From Tieghemostelium lacteum (Eukaryota > Evosea > Eumycetozoa > Dictyosteliales > Raperosteliaceae), in NCBI GenBank assembly GCA_001606155.1, contig LODT01000004.1, forward strand, positions 1,116,001 through 1,180,000: a stretch of 64,000 nucleotides of DNA. The letters run 5' to 3'. The notes beneath the pieces are model-generated. The model was not told the DNA's origin, did no database searches, and was given only the letters and a program-made list of their open reading frames with translations. Shown here in pieces: positions 47,534 through 60,050 of the stretch; the stretch's first letter is position 1; each line of letters begins with the position of its first letter. Made by a program: the position numbers and the translations under genes.

Positions 47534-49033
47534 ATGATTTCAGATTATTTAGTAAAGTTAATACTAGAATATCTTATAAATATAAATTATGTTCAATTTT
47601 TAAAAGCATACACACTAGTTTGTAAACATTGGACATATAAATTAATAAGTACCTTAACTATAGAGCAGTGTATAGAGATTATACCATTTACACCTGATTT
47701 CGAAATCACTTCTAAATTGAACCTCTTAAAGAAATATGGACCAAAATATCTATTGTATAACAATAGAAGTCAATCAATTTTAAAAGATTTTATAAATTCC
47801 AATTTCGGTGTACATATTAAATCTATATCCACTAACGAGCTTTTAGTTGATAGTTTAATGAATACTCAACTCTATCCCAATTTGTCTAAAGTCTTTATCA
47901 CACACACTCGAAAAATACCAATAACATTTTTAGAGACATTTAAGATATCACAGTATTCTGATACCATTGATTTTCAATTAGATTATAGTGGGAGTCATGA
48001 CTCTGGTAGCATAGTATTTGACATTAATGATTTCATTCAATTTTCAGATATCAGTTTGTTCAATTGTACAATTGAGTTTAAAATCAGTAAAATTTCAAGT
48101 AAAAATAGAATCAAGAGGCTAGCTTTATGTTCAGTTGGAATGGATATACCTCAATTGAAATTATTATTAAATCAGTCACCTTTGTTAGAGGAATTGGAAT
48201 TGGATTTCAATTTTAATGCAGAACAGTATACTCTATTATTTAGGGACATGTTCATTGCCACTATTCCATGGACACTTAAAGTTTTATATATAAACGAGCC
48301 TATAATGTTTGAAAGTGTCTTAGTATATATACTTGAAAATGTCAAATCCGAATTGGTAGAGATATATCTTGATGAAGTAGCACCAGATACACATGTAGAG
48401 ACCATCAAGTTAAGCTCATCTATAAAAAAACTAATATTTCGTGCAGACTATAATATTCATGACTATATTGATAACTATGAAAATCTAGAGAGTTTAAATT
48501 CAAATTCCAAAATTTTCACAAAACCTCTAAAATCAAAGTTAAAAAAGTTGAAATGTATACCGGATTATCTATGGACTAATCTCAAACACTTTTCAGAGAC
48601 ACTCACAAGTCTAACGGTTAGCGACACACTTGGTACATTCTCTATAGAAAATGTTATAACATTACTGAACATCAGGACTCTAGATAGAATACATGTCAGT
48701 TATTTTACTATACAAGCTAATTTGGTAACTAATGCTTTTGTAGATTCATTGAAATCTAATACCAATCTCACCTATTTTATTTTGGACTCTTATTATCTAG
48801 TATCAGATTACAGTCATTTAAATACAATTATAAATATCCTCCAAACCAATCACACATTAAAAGTACTTGGACTACCAAAAGACTATGAACAGTTACCTAA
48901 AGATCTAACATTGATAAACAAACAACTTTGCGAACTATTTACTAAAAACAAGACCATTATGAAAACATCATTGTATTCTAATATGGCATTACATCCAATT
49001 CTCGACCAATTTTTTATTGGTAATTACCACTAG
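47534..49033 (+). CDS. F-box/LRR-like protein, cluster member 2
   Basis: Single exon, 499 residues from the first ATG (MISDYLVKLILEYLININ); an in-frame TTG nine bases upstream is ignored. The segment FLKAYTLVCKHWTYKLIST is the best F-box-like ending in the cluster (compare VCKxW). Leucine-rich repeats follow (RIKRLALCSVGMDIPQLKLL; TLKVLYINEPIMFESVLV). It is convergent with member 3, with 30 bases between stops. Its function is presumed to be protein-substrate recognition. Confidence 0.65.
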   Translation: MISDYLVKLILEYLININYVQFLKAYTLVCKHWTYKLISTLTIEQCIEIIPFTPDFEITSKLNLLKKYGPKYLLYNNRSQSILKDFINSNFGVHIKSISTNELLVDSLMNTQLYPNLSKVFITHTRKIPITFLETFKISQYSDTIDFQLDYSGSHDSGSIVFDINDFIQFSDISLFNCTIEFKISKISSKNRIKRLALCSVGMDIPQLKLLLNQSPLLEELELDFNFNAEQYTLLFRDMFIATIPWTLKVLYINEPIMFESVLVYILENVKSELVEIYLDEVAPDTHVETIKLSSSIKKLIFRADYNIHDYIDNYENLESLNSNSKIFTKPLKSKLKKLKCIPDYLWTNLKHFSETLTSLTVSDTLGTFSIENVITLLNIRTLDRIHVSYFTIQANLVTNAFVDSLKSNTNLTYFILDSYYLVSDYSHLNTIINILQTNHTLKVLGLPKDYEQLPKDLTLINKQLCELFTKNKTIMKTSLYSNMALHPILDQFFIGNYH

Positions 49034-49063
49034 TAAAATAAATTAGTAAATATTTAAACAATT

Positions 49064-50782
49064 TTATTGTTTAATTAATGACCATATATTAAATCCCCAG
49101 TTATTATAAAACTTCAAATTGTGTGGCAGTATAGGGTTTGGGTGTGTTTTGTAGTAGTTGGTTAACTGTGCTTTTTCATAATCACTCTGTCTATTGGTTT
49201 TTATACTATTTTTGTTATATTTATATGATTTCAAGTGTGTATTTGATTGAATTACTTTGAAAAATGACTGAGCTGCAGAATCAAGTGAGTGTAATTGGGA
49301 ACGAATTTCGACATGTTCCAATGAGGTGTTATCAACTAGAAACTCATCATAATAAAAGTCTCTTGCCTGAACAATTAAACTTTTAATGGATGGGTGATTT
49401 AATTTAATGAATTGTTTAGCAATATCAGATGGACTATATAGATTAGTCAAGGTATTGTTTACTTTCAATGCTTCTATTATTGCATCGACAAATTCAGGTA
49501 GAAGGGTATAAGGTTCATAAACCAGTTTAAAGCTGGTCAATGTCAGGATATTCATTGAAATCAACTTTTCAATTGCCATATTGAAATCCCTACAATGGTA
49601 ATCTATATACAATGTAATTTTTTTAACAGAAGTATGAAAGTTAATGATACTGTTCATTAATATACCTTCTTGTTTTAGAGAATAGAGTTTAATTCTCTTT
49701 AAATTGGATATTGAATTCCACTGAGATTCAATTATAGTAGAGGTATCGTTATATTTAGATCCTAACTTCAAAGTCTCTAATGTTATGTTTTTTATACCAT
49801 GATTATCACCACCATTTATAATATTTCGTATAAATAAGTTGATATACTTGATTATGGAGTTTCTATTCAAGTAATGAGCCAACTGTTCAAGTGAAGCTGT
49901 ACAGGTGGGTACCTCTATTGTAATCTTTTGAAGTGATGTGTGATTCACAAGTGATTCTGATAAAAGAACCAAATCATAAGAACCAAGAGCTATAGAACTC
50001 AATAAGAATATCTCAAGATTGGCATTATTATCTAGCAAGCTATTGTATTCTTTCTGTTGAATATTAATTAAATTCACAATTTCTAATCGTCTAAGTGAAT
50101 TTGACTGAATTAAGAGCATTTCATCCCAATTTGCTTCTTCTAAAACAAAATATGCCAGGTTGAATCTATTAATACAATTCACTGCTGATTCTACAGGAAT
50201 GGGTCTATCATAAAAAGCATTTAAACTTAATTCTCTATTTTTACCAGCATCTAACTTATAGATACTATTGTATTTGCTTGCAATCTCCATTAATTCTTCT
50301 GGGTTTTTACATTCTACTGTTGTACAGAAATGTGATTCTAGTTGTTGTGGAGAAAGTATTAGTCTATCCAATAGAGTAGGTACTATGAATCTCCAGTGTT
50401 TTCCAAAATGGTGAATGTCTGTAACTTTAAAATCAATGTCACCATAAATGTTAATATTTAGGTATTCAATAATTCGTTTTAGTTTATCTATTCTTTTTTC
50501 AAATAGAGTTTCATTTATATTCTTAAAAATTGCTATTGAATAAGAAGTGAATACTACACTTTCAAATATTATTCTCTTATCAATGCAAATCAATAAGAAA
50601 TCCAAATCAGAAAAAGTGAGTTCTAATTCTCCGAATTTGATTTTACTAATCAGTCTATTCCATTCTATTGATACTCTTCTTATCTGAAATATTATATATT
50701 TATAAAAATCTACACTCTTTTCTCTGAATGATCCTACATATTCATTCAATATATTTATAATAATCGATTGTGGTAACAACAT
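49064..50782 (-). CDS. F-box/LRR-like protein, cluster member 3
   Basis: Single exon, 572 residues. It starts MLLPQSIIINILNEYVGSF, and FQIRRVSIEWNRLISKI corresponds to the F-box-like end. The body has irregular leucine-rich repeats (NSLRRLEIVNLINIQQKEYN; SNLKRIKLYSLKQEGILM; HPSIKSLIVQARDFYYDEF). The layout matches members 1 and 2, but identity is low, so the cluster is not a very recent duplication. It is a presumed SCF adaptor. Confidence 0.65.
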   Translation of the reverse strand: MLLPQSIIINILNEYVGSFREKSVDFYKYIIFQIRRVSIEWNRLISKIKFGELELTFSDLDFLLICIDKRIIFESVVFTSYSIAIFKNINETLFEKRIDKLKRIIEYLNINIYGDIDFKVTDIHHFGKHWRFIVPTLLDRLILSPQQLESHFCTTVECKNPEELMEIASKYNSIYKLDAGKNRELSLNAFYDRPIPVESAVNCINRFNLAYFVLEEANWDEMLLIQSNSLRRLEIVNLINIQQKEYNSLLDNNANLEIFLLSSIALGSYDLVLLSESLVNHTSLQKITIEVPTCTASLEQLAHYLNRNSIIKYINLFIRNIINGGDNHGIKNITLETLKLGSKYNDTSTIIESQWNSISNLKRIKLYSLKQEGILMNSIINFHTSVKKITLYIDYHCRDFNMAIEKLISMNILTLTSFKLVYEPYTLLPEFVDAIIEALKVNNTLTNLYSPSDIAKQFIKLNHPSIKSLIVQARDFYYDEFLVDNTSLEHVEIRSQLHSLDSAAQSFFKVIQSNTHLKSYKYNKNSIKTNRQSDYEKAQLTNYYKTHPNPILPHNLKFYNNWGFNIWSLIKQ

Positions 50783-51152
50783 TCAAGGATATTTAAAAAA
50801 AAATGATTTAAAAAAAAAAAAAAGATACATTATTATAAATGTGTACTTAAACTCCATAGTTCTATGTAACATTTGTTATAAACTGGTATTTCATTTTGTC
50901 AGTTATTAGAAGAGCTTTCTAAACAGTATCTTAATCCTGCAAAGATATGCTATTCATTTGTATCAAAAACTCTTTAATAATTTCACATTAATAGTATTCC
51001 CAATAAACCTATGGAAGGTCCATCAAGATACAGTAAACTAAAGTCAAAAATAAATAAAACAAAAATAGGGAAGATCATCAAACTGAAAAAACACCACAAA
51101 AATTTTTTTATTTATTTAATTTATTTTTTTTATTTAGTACTTTGTTTAGAAG
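50783..51152. other. Divergent promoter region, F-box-like 3 / med13
   Basis: This 370-base AT-rich spacer carries A runs beside the minus-strand ATG and a T-rich run before the med13 ATG. No gene or clear element is seen. Confidence 0.5.
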
Positions 51153-54100
51153 ATGATTGGAGGTCAAATAAAAACACCTCCATTAAATAATCAACAACAA
51201 CAGCAACAGCAAAGGTTGAATAACTCGAATATTCAATCGATAACTTTGAATTCCAATTCAGTGTTTTCAAATATTTTTTCAACAGTAAGTTTTAAAATGG
51301 GAATACTGGAAATTGTAGAATATCTATTGTTAACAAGGCAATTTTGAATGCACAGGGTATACAAGATACACAATGGTATCGATTTAAGTCTACACAGGCA
51401 TCATTGGGATCTACCAACAATAATTTAAATTCGAATAATCATAATATACTGATTAACGACCAGATACTACAGAGTTATATAAAGGTGATAGAATATGGTA
51501 TACCTTGTGTTTGGAGAAAGAATAGATTGGTTCCACCACCAGTTGTTCACCAAAACAATATATTCAGTAAAAAGTCACCCATTTCAACTGGGTCCAGTAC
51601 AGATAGTAGTACCAAAACACCTTCACTTAGAACTACAACTACAACATCTCCTATACTATCGCCTTCTCATTCGCCAATGGTAACTAATGGCAATCTATCA
51701 TCACCTCAAACACCTCCAATGCAAGCACAAACCTCACTACAACCACTCAATATCTCAGCTTCGAATATCTTTAATTCATCATCCTCACAATCCTCTCCAT
51801 TAGACCCACTTAATCTCAATAGTAGTACAAGTGGCACTCTACCAACTAATAACCCTAACCCTAACCCAACTCCATTCCAAACCTCAACATCACATCAACC
51901 TCCAACACAACAAACACCCATCAACCTACAACAACAGCAACAACAACAACCGACCTATCAATATGAACTATGGGTATTTGATATAAATAATATTCTTTCT
52001 AGAATGGATAATCAAGCATCACCAATCTTGACAAACCTAATACGTATGTAATCTCAAGATGTATAATATATCTCAAAATTTAAGATATATTAACAATATA
52101 TAATATTTAGAGATTGAAACAGGTAAATTAACATTTCAGAGTGGTAATGAGGAATTTTATCAACAATTACAACAATCACAACAACAGCAATATATAATAC
52201 AACTGTTTTTTAAGGCACTCTATAACCATATGGAATATACTATGATTTCCAATCATTTTATTAGAATTGGATCATCATTTATAAAGTCAAATCATAAAAG
52301 TACAACAGTTAATAGTTTTCAGAATAATATTAATGTTACAAATAGTACTTCTAGTAGTAGTAGGAAGAAATTTGATAAACATTCATTAACATCACCATCA
52401 TCACCACCAATGTCATCACCATCACAATTATATATAGAAGATAATAGTTTATTATCATGTTCATTTTCATTTTTTATTTATAATACCAATGTATATTTTC
52501 ACTTAAATGTCGACAGAAAGAGATTGAAACCCATTCAAGAGATACCAAGAATAGAGTACCCATTTTCCACTATACTCTCTTCACCCAACTCTTTTCTTAC
52601 TACTACATACAATAACAATCACCAAAACGGTACCAATAATCTCTTGAATCTATCAACATCAACCACCAACACCAACGGAATACACAAAAAGAAAAAAGAA
52701 GAAGAAAATTCAAACTTTCTTTTATCAGCACAACAATGGAAACAATTATTTACCATCAATTTATCCAATAAATCACCTCTACTATTAAACAGTAATAATA
52801 GTAGTGGTAATAGTAATAGTAGTAATATAGGAGGTGGTAAAAAACAACAATTACAACATGCAGCAGTAACTTCAAATAGCAATAATATAGGTACTAGTAA
52901 ATTCAACGAAATTCCAAAATCACTTAAAGTCAGTATAGGTAATTCACTTCCAATGAATTTATTCTTTCCAACTGAATTACTATATAAATTTCTACCTCTG
53001 TTATCAGATCCACATAACATGATATACAATGACAAATTAGTGGAATTGGGTCTGATTGTAGAGGATAAAAGTTCATTTTCCATATTGGAAAGGGGTTTAA
53101 ATATTCCTCAACACTATCAATACCAACTACAACACCAAATCAACACTAAACCTAGATATATAGATTTTTGGAATTACTCAGTACCTATCATATTTTCAAA
53201 GGAATCTGAGAAATTATATCAACAACAGCAACAACAACAGCATAGTATAGCAACATCACATTTGAATAAAGCAGGTGCATCATTGCAATCACCTGGAACT
53301 AGTCATTCGTCACCTTCATCACCTCAAGGACAGATATTACCAAGTGGACAACATGCACTATCACCATCAGTCTACACTTCAAATTCACCAAAATCTCCCA
53401 ATTTTACACAGAATCCAACTTCACCTAATAACACTACACCTGATCATGACAGTCACCAACACCATGGTCATCATCAACAACTACCACAGTCTACTGATTA
53501 TCTGACTGTACCTTCGGATCAGTCTGGTAGTGATAGTAAAAAGAGATCTTCTAAAGTACAGAAAAAAGGTAGATCTACAAAGAAAAGAAAAGAGGATAAT
53601 GAACCTTCTGCAACTGTGAATATGTCTACTATTCCATCATCTATCTCTGCTCCTATTGTACATCCACAACCAACTACAACGACCACCACAACGACTACAA
53701 CTACTACCTCGATGCCTGTAAGTGATACCTTACAACAAGTACCTTCTCATCAACACCCTACATCTATGGTAAACTTTAATTCATCCATTGACTTGTTTGG
53801 GTCTGATGCATTTGATAATGCAATGAAAAAAGATGATGATCTTATGCATCTTTCAGATACCGATATTGATATTGACATGTGGACGAATCATCCAACAACT
53901 ACTGTAAATCCTCAACCTACTACAACTACCACAACTACAACATCTGCATTTCAACAACAACAACAAGTACCAAATGATAATGATCATTTTAATAATCCAT
54001 ATAAAACCATTCAACCACCTCAACCTATTTTACCTCAACAAGCTCACACCATTCAACCACCTCCACCAAAGGTTAAAGACGAAACTGTTGTTCCTCAAGT

Positions 54101-57100
54101 TCCAAATACCACAACTGTAACAAACAACTCTGTAATTCCACAAACTACAAGTGGTAATATCACACAAGGTAATGTTTTAAATAATGGTGTCTTACAATTG
54201 GATGCACAGTTTCTTCATCCAGTTCCTTATAGAGCACCATCACTAAGTCAAAATCAGCTACCTATTCATTCTGATATACCTCCACCTGATTTACAGTTAC
54301 AATTGAATACACCAGGTCACTTGATTAGAGAGGACTCTGGGTTGGGATCACAAGGTACTACTGGTAGTTCAAGTCAACACTATTCACCAACTGACCACCA
54401 TTTAATACAAACACCTCATCATACATCATCTTATCACTATGCATCACATATTGGTCCAATGCATAGCCCAACAGCTACTGTTACAACAGTTACTAATTTA
54501 AATACAGCATCTACTGGATCCAATAGTGGTAATACGCCTGTATTGACTGCCGATCAAATTCAACCTTTACCTACTCCTACCTTACTTCCAAAGAGTTTGT
54601 CAAGTGGGAATATTCAGTTGGGTGGTAGTGGTGGTGCTGGAAGTTCTAATACAACTACAATACCTTCACTAAATGCCATTGCAGGACAAGGGTCTACACA
54701 TCAGTTGTCGACTAGTGGCGGCCAAGATTATTCTATCGATGGTTTAGAGACTGTCTATAGAAACTTAACTCTTTCAAGACCCACAAACTCCACTGACAGT
54801 TCTGTAAACAAATCATCAAAACAGAATACACCTTACTATTGTGCACCTTCATATAAACCACTATCTCTCCCACATCAACCTAAATTTGAGTACTCTTACA
54901 CACCACTTAGTAAACCCATCACTCAAGCTCCAAAGTATTCACCTTATTCCCAATCACCTACTAAATCTATAATGATGCATCAACAGAGCAATCCAACTGC
55001 CCAACAACAGCAACAACAGCAACCTTTATTACCATCATCTACTATATCAAATACAACTAACCAAAGTATTGCAACATCCATTCACACACCACCAATGTCA
55101 CCTAGATTGAGAACTAGTTTGGAGAGCACATCTGTATCCTCCACTCAAAAACCACAGACTAAATCAAATGAAAGTAAAATCACACCTCCTCAGTCACTAT
55201 TAAGTGACACTAAATCAGTTAAACAACAGTCACCTACACTTCAATCCATAGCATCACCTTTAATTGCCAGTTCTACAAGTAGCTCTTTACTATCATTTTT
55301 TGAAAATGATTCTATTAATTTTCAATATGAAAGAAGACTTTTGCAACAGTTACAATTATACCAACAACCAATGTACAGTGGAGCAACCAACACTATCACC
55401 TATGAGGATAGTTTGGAACTTGCTTATATTGTTCAACAACAGTCTTTGACCAACTATGACTCTACATTTGGATACTCTGTTGACAACTCACCACTTATAA
55501 AGGAGTCTATTGACTTTTATCTAGACAGTTGGTTTAGAATTTTCAGTCAAACTGGAAAGATTTTTAATTGTATTGGACATCAACAGATATTCAATATGAC
55601 TGAAGAAGTAGTATCAGATGCATTGGAGATATCAATGGACCCTTTAACTATCAGTGCCTCTTTGGAATCCACAGTTAAAACTATATATTCTGTTAACCAG
55701 AAAATCATTAGAAATGTATTTCCAAATGCCTCACCTACACCACTGTCAATGTCTACATTTCAACCACCAATTAACAATAACAATAATAATAATAATAATA
55801 GTAGTACTAGTAACACTCCACCTAGTGATGTGTTTCAGTGGTTACCAATTCCCAAACTGATTGTAGGATACAAGGAAGAATGGTCAGAAGTACCAGTAAC
55901 AGCTATTAGATTCTGGGATAAAGCTCAATTGGAACCTTATTCTCCTAAAAAGAATATATCCTATTTTGTAATTGCACCGGATTCACCTATTATGAAAATT
56001 CATATTCCATCCTTTTTCTCTGATCTCAGTTGTGTCTATGAAGTTAATCATCTTGGAAACCATGTACCTCACCCAATACCAATGCAACAACCTCCACAAC
56101 AACCACCACCTCAGCAGACACCAGGTGGAATGAAACCTAATACACCAAATGGCGTATACTACATACCATCCATTGTAAACTGTGAATTTAACCCACAACA
56201 GTACATCAATAGTTTTGTATTGACATGTTTCAAGTTATCTGATTATCTCAAAGAGATTAGTTGTCGGTATACTGAAAACAACTGTTTTATCATCTATATT
56301 GTCAATCCATTCACTGATTTATCCCAGGTTAAAATGAATCAGGAAAATAAAACTACTAGTACAACTGGTGGTGGTGGTAATGGATCGAATGTCAATCAGA
56401 AGAGTAGCGATAATATCAATCATCTCCGTAACACATTTCAATTTATCAGTAACTGTTTTCAATCTATTCTCAAGGATACAGCATTACATGATACTTTGAA
56501 TATCACCGTACAGGTTATTCCAATTGAACAGGTATTTATTGATGATTCAAGTTCATTGGTACCAGTTACTAGAGAAATTGCATTCTCTATCTTTAGTAAA
56601 TGTCGTAGAATTTCAACTATATCACCTATCTATAATGGTGCTGGTCAAATCTATAGAAATCAACAGACCAAACAACACCAAAATTCAATAGAGAATTGGT
56701 ACTATAAATTTGCAGAGAAGATTTACGAACCTTTATTCATCCTCTCTAATGGCACTACTGGTAGTGGATTAGGAAATCTCAATCAAAACTCATCATCACC
56801 AATATTGACAAGTGCGAATAGTCAACAACCATCACCATTACAGCAACCTCAACAACAACAGCAACAACAACTTCAGCAACCTATAATATCACAACTACCA
56901 ATGATTCATGTGAGCTATATGCTATCTGATGATGGAAAATGGATAGCAGCTACATTAACTGATGACAGAGGTGAACTAATGGAGAATAAATTGATTCCAT
57001 TGTCTTATTCTGAGGTGGCTGGTGACTATTGCTGGAGAGAGTCATTCCAACATTTATGGTTCTTTATCACACAGGTTATAGGATTAGTAATTCTAAATAA

Positions 57101-58130
57101 CACATGTCAGTTGGTAATTGGTAAATTTGGACTTTTAAGTCGACAAGAGTTGTCAGAGTGGAAGTATTTAATTAGAAAGTACCAACAAGATTATATCAGT
57201 AGTTTAAATTCTATTGTAACTCTACCAACAAATAACTACTCTAACACTAATAGTGCAACATCATCTGCAACTACAGCATCACAAAATCCATCATTTGTAC
57301 CTGAACAAACACTTTCAACTTACAATATTGACACTGTAGTTCTAGTAAACTTGACATTTAACCCACAAATGAAATGTTTTGTCAATGAGTTTATCTATGA
57401 TCAAAAACTACAAGATCATCTCATAAAGTCATCACAATCTCTGAATGGTCAGTCATTTGCAATATTCCCAAAAAGTACCTTTATCTATCCATATCACCTC
57501 TCATCTATGGATGATAATGTACAAAATGTAAATATCTCAACACCACAGCAACAACAACAACAAAATACATTCCCAATACCTTTAGCAACCTCATTTATTG
57601 TAACATCGTCAATGAATATCAATCAAGCACCTACACCACAGAATCCACATCACCCACAATCACAACAGAACCAACAACAACAGCAACAGCAACAACAACA
57701 ACAACAGCAACAACAACAATACAATAATCAAGGTAACCCAAACTACAATAACAACAGAATTTTAAATAGAAAAGAATGGCCCTATGTCTACATGATATCT
57801 ATGATTCATCATGAAAATCTTATTCACCAAAATAACAACAATAGTAACAGTAATACTTTTAATATAGATGATTTCCAAAAGAAACTAACAAAATCATACC
57901 ACAGACTATCCTATTTGAATATATCTCCAAAGTATCCAGACAGAATATCGGTATTACCCATACACTTTACAGTAACCAAGAGAATGAGTAGATCAGCATC
58001 ACTAATATCAGTTTCCAGCAATCCACCCGTACCTCCTCCATTGTCTCCAAGAATTCCAAAATTTGCAAATCTAAATGAAACTAATAATAGTAATTCTGCT
58101 TCAACCTCCCCCACTGTGTATCCTCACTGA
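51153..58130 (+). CDS. med13: Mediator complex subunit 13
   Basis: Three exons, 51153-51284, 51356-52043 and 52111-58130, give about 2279 residues. The N-terminal exons carry the Med13 N-terminal domain (ending the first exon FSNIFST, then GIQDTQWYRFKS; ELWVFDINN; later HFIRIGSSF and YFHLNVDRKRLKPI). A huge Ser/Thr/Pro/Gln linker follows. The conserved C-terminal region includes VSYMLSDDGKWIAATLTDDR and KSYHRLSYLNISPKYPDRIS. Q runs occur at several places, the longest about 18 residues (DNA 57672-57718). Med13 links the Cdk8/cyclin C kinase module to core Mediator in the nucleus. The D. discoideum orthologue is known as AmiB, needed for aggregation; orthology is inferred. Confidence 0.85.
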
Positions 58131-58661
58131 AATAAAATGATTATTTATCTACAATCAAATTGTTGAATTTCTACCATAATTTTTTATTATCAAAAACCAT
58201 TGGAATGTTTAATTTCTTTAAATTTTATTTACTTAAGTAAGATTTCCTTACAGCACCTCATAATCCAATTAAACTGTTAATAATTCTGAAAATACAATTT
58301 GAAATCTGTTTCAGTTTTTAATATAATCTTATTTTCCAATTTTATTGTATGGCAAGATTACCTTTTTGCAACCCATACCTAATTCAATGCCTGGAACTAT
58401 TCGAAATCTGTTCAATTTTTATCAAATAAAATATCTTTATTTCCATTGTATCATTCTTTGTGGGTTCAAAAAAGCTTTTAGATTTATACCTAAATCAATG
58501 AAGATAGATTAGTTGTCTTTAGGTTTTAAAAAATCAATAATTGATTTGCGCTTTTTTTTAAATAATTTAAAATAAAAAAAAAAATTTTCTACAGTTATAT
58601 ATTTGATCAAAACTTACATTTTAAATTTTTTTATTTTATTATATAAGTTATTAATACCAAA
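58131..58661. other. Intergenic with a diverged tandem duplication
   Basis: This spacer lies between med13 and the next plus-strand gene. It holds two imperfect copies of a unit of about 100-115 bases (58237-58351 and 58352-58450), described separately. T and A homopolymers precede the next ATG. No gene is seen. Confidence 0.6.
58237..58450. repeat. Two-unit diverged tandem duplication
   Basis: Unit 1 (58237-58351) begins GTAAGATTTCCTT, unit 2 (58352-58450) begins GCAAGATTACCTT. Both contain GAAATCTGTT followed by a T-rich stretch and end with a TTCCA...TTGTAT motif. Similarity is patchy, so the event is old. No coding potential. Confidence 0.55.
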
Positions 58662-59821
58662 ATGGCTGATAAAAGGAGAAGAAATAGAAAGTTAAAGCAA
58701 AATAAAAAGAAAAAGTTTATTCATTCATCACAGCATATAATAATAGATCCCAATGTACATAATAATAATCATAATATAAATGCACACCCAGAAACTTTCA
58801 ATAATAATTCATCACCAAATAGTATTAATTTAATCATTCAACAATGTTACAATATATTACAAAACTCTTTTTTATTTTCCATTTCTAAATTTGATTTGGT
58901 GAGTCTCAAAAATTATTTATATATTGATGTATTATATTAATACTTTTTGAAAATTAGTTATTTAATTATTTCAAATCTATTATCAAAAATGAAAGTGCAA
59001 TTATTCCAATTGCAATTGATAATCATCCATCACAACAAATTGGAGAAAAAATAGTTTCACCAAATATAATCATTCAGGAATCAAATAGATCAGAGGAACA
59101 ATTAAAGATTATGATTTTGGAGAGAAAGATTATAGATTTGGAGAGAGAGATAAACAGAATTAAAAATGAACAGTCTCAAGTACACAAACAGAATATGAAC
59201 CAATATAATGAGCTATTGAAACAAATTATCAAAGCTGCTGAATCCATACAGAAAATGGGACCTTTACAACAGACACTTCCAATGGTATCCGTTCCACCTC
59301 CACCTCCACCACCTCCACCCCCTCTTCCATTAAATAATATAAAAAATCTCCAGAGTTCAGTTGCTAAATCCACTACCATCTCTAATTTGGTACCAAAGAA
59401 AACCTCTGCAGTTCCACAATTTTCCATTTCCGTTGCTGATCTTAGTAGTATTAAATTAAGAAAGACTGTTCCACTGTCAGCTTCAAGATCACCTGCCAAA
59501 CGTTCACCATTTAAAGGTTCACCAATTAGATCTATAAAGAAATTATCAGTAACAAAATCACCATCAACCCCTGTACAGAATGAAAATGTTTCACCTGCAT
59601 CAATCTTGATAACTGGTTCTAATGCCACTATTAATACTAATTCAACAACTACTACCACTACAACCTCAACTACCACCACACCATCACCATTAATTAAAAA
59701 TGTATTCAAAGATATTACTAATCAATCTCCAAAATCTATAACACCAAAAGGAAAACAAACTCAAGGTTCATCATCACCAAAACTTATTAAATCACCATTA
59801 ACCATATCATCATTAAGATAG
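58662..59821 (+). CDS. Coiled-coil, proline-rich basic protein
   Basis: Two exons, 58662-58898 and 58958-59821, join in phase 0 (FDL then LFNYFKSIIKN) to give 366 residues. The N-terminus is very basic (MADKRRRNRKLKQNKKKKF), like a nuclear signal. Residues about 130-175 form a coiled coil (ILERKIIDLEREINRIKNEQ), followed by a run of ten prolines, SVADLSSIKLRKTVPLSAS, several SPxK/R motifs and a Thr/Ser-rich tail. The order coiled coil, polyproline, short LRK motif recalls mitochondrial fission regulators and WH2-type proteins, but the match is too weak to name. SPxK/R motifs suggest proline-directed phosphorylation. Function unknown. Confidence 0.7.
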
Positions 59822-60050
59822 ATAAACATATAAAATATTATTAAATTTTAACAAAAAATATAAACAAAACAAACAAATAATATATTGGTTTAAAAATAAA
59901 ACATTAAACTCAATCAAATAAAAGATTTTTTTAAGAAATATTAAAAACAAACAGTTAAAGAAATTTATTAACAGTGTATATTTAAAGAAGTGTTGGTTTG
60001 GATTTTGGTTTTTTGGTTTTTTTTGGTTAGCTACTACTTTACACCATCGC

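Noticed and set aside
51845-51866. CCCTAACCCTAACCC, telomere-like
   Set aside because: It lies in the med13 coding frame, encodes alternating Asn and Pro, and has fewer than three units.
59176-59709. 177-codon minus-strand frame with Gly and Val runs
   Set aside because: It is the antisense of the Pro and Thr runs in the coiled-coil protein.
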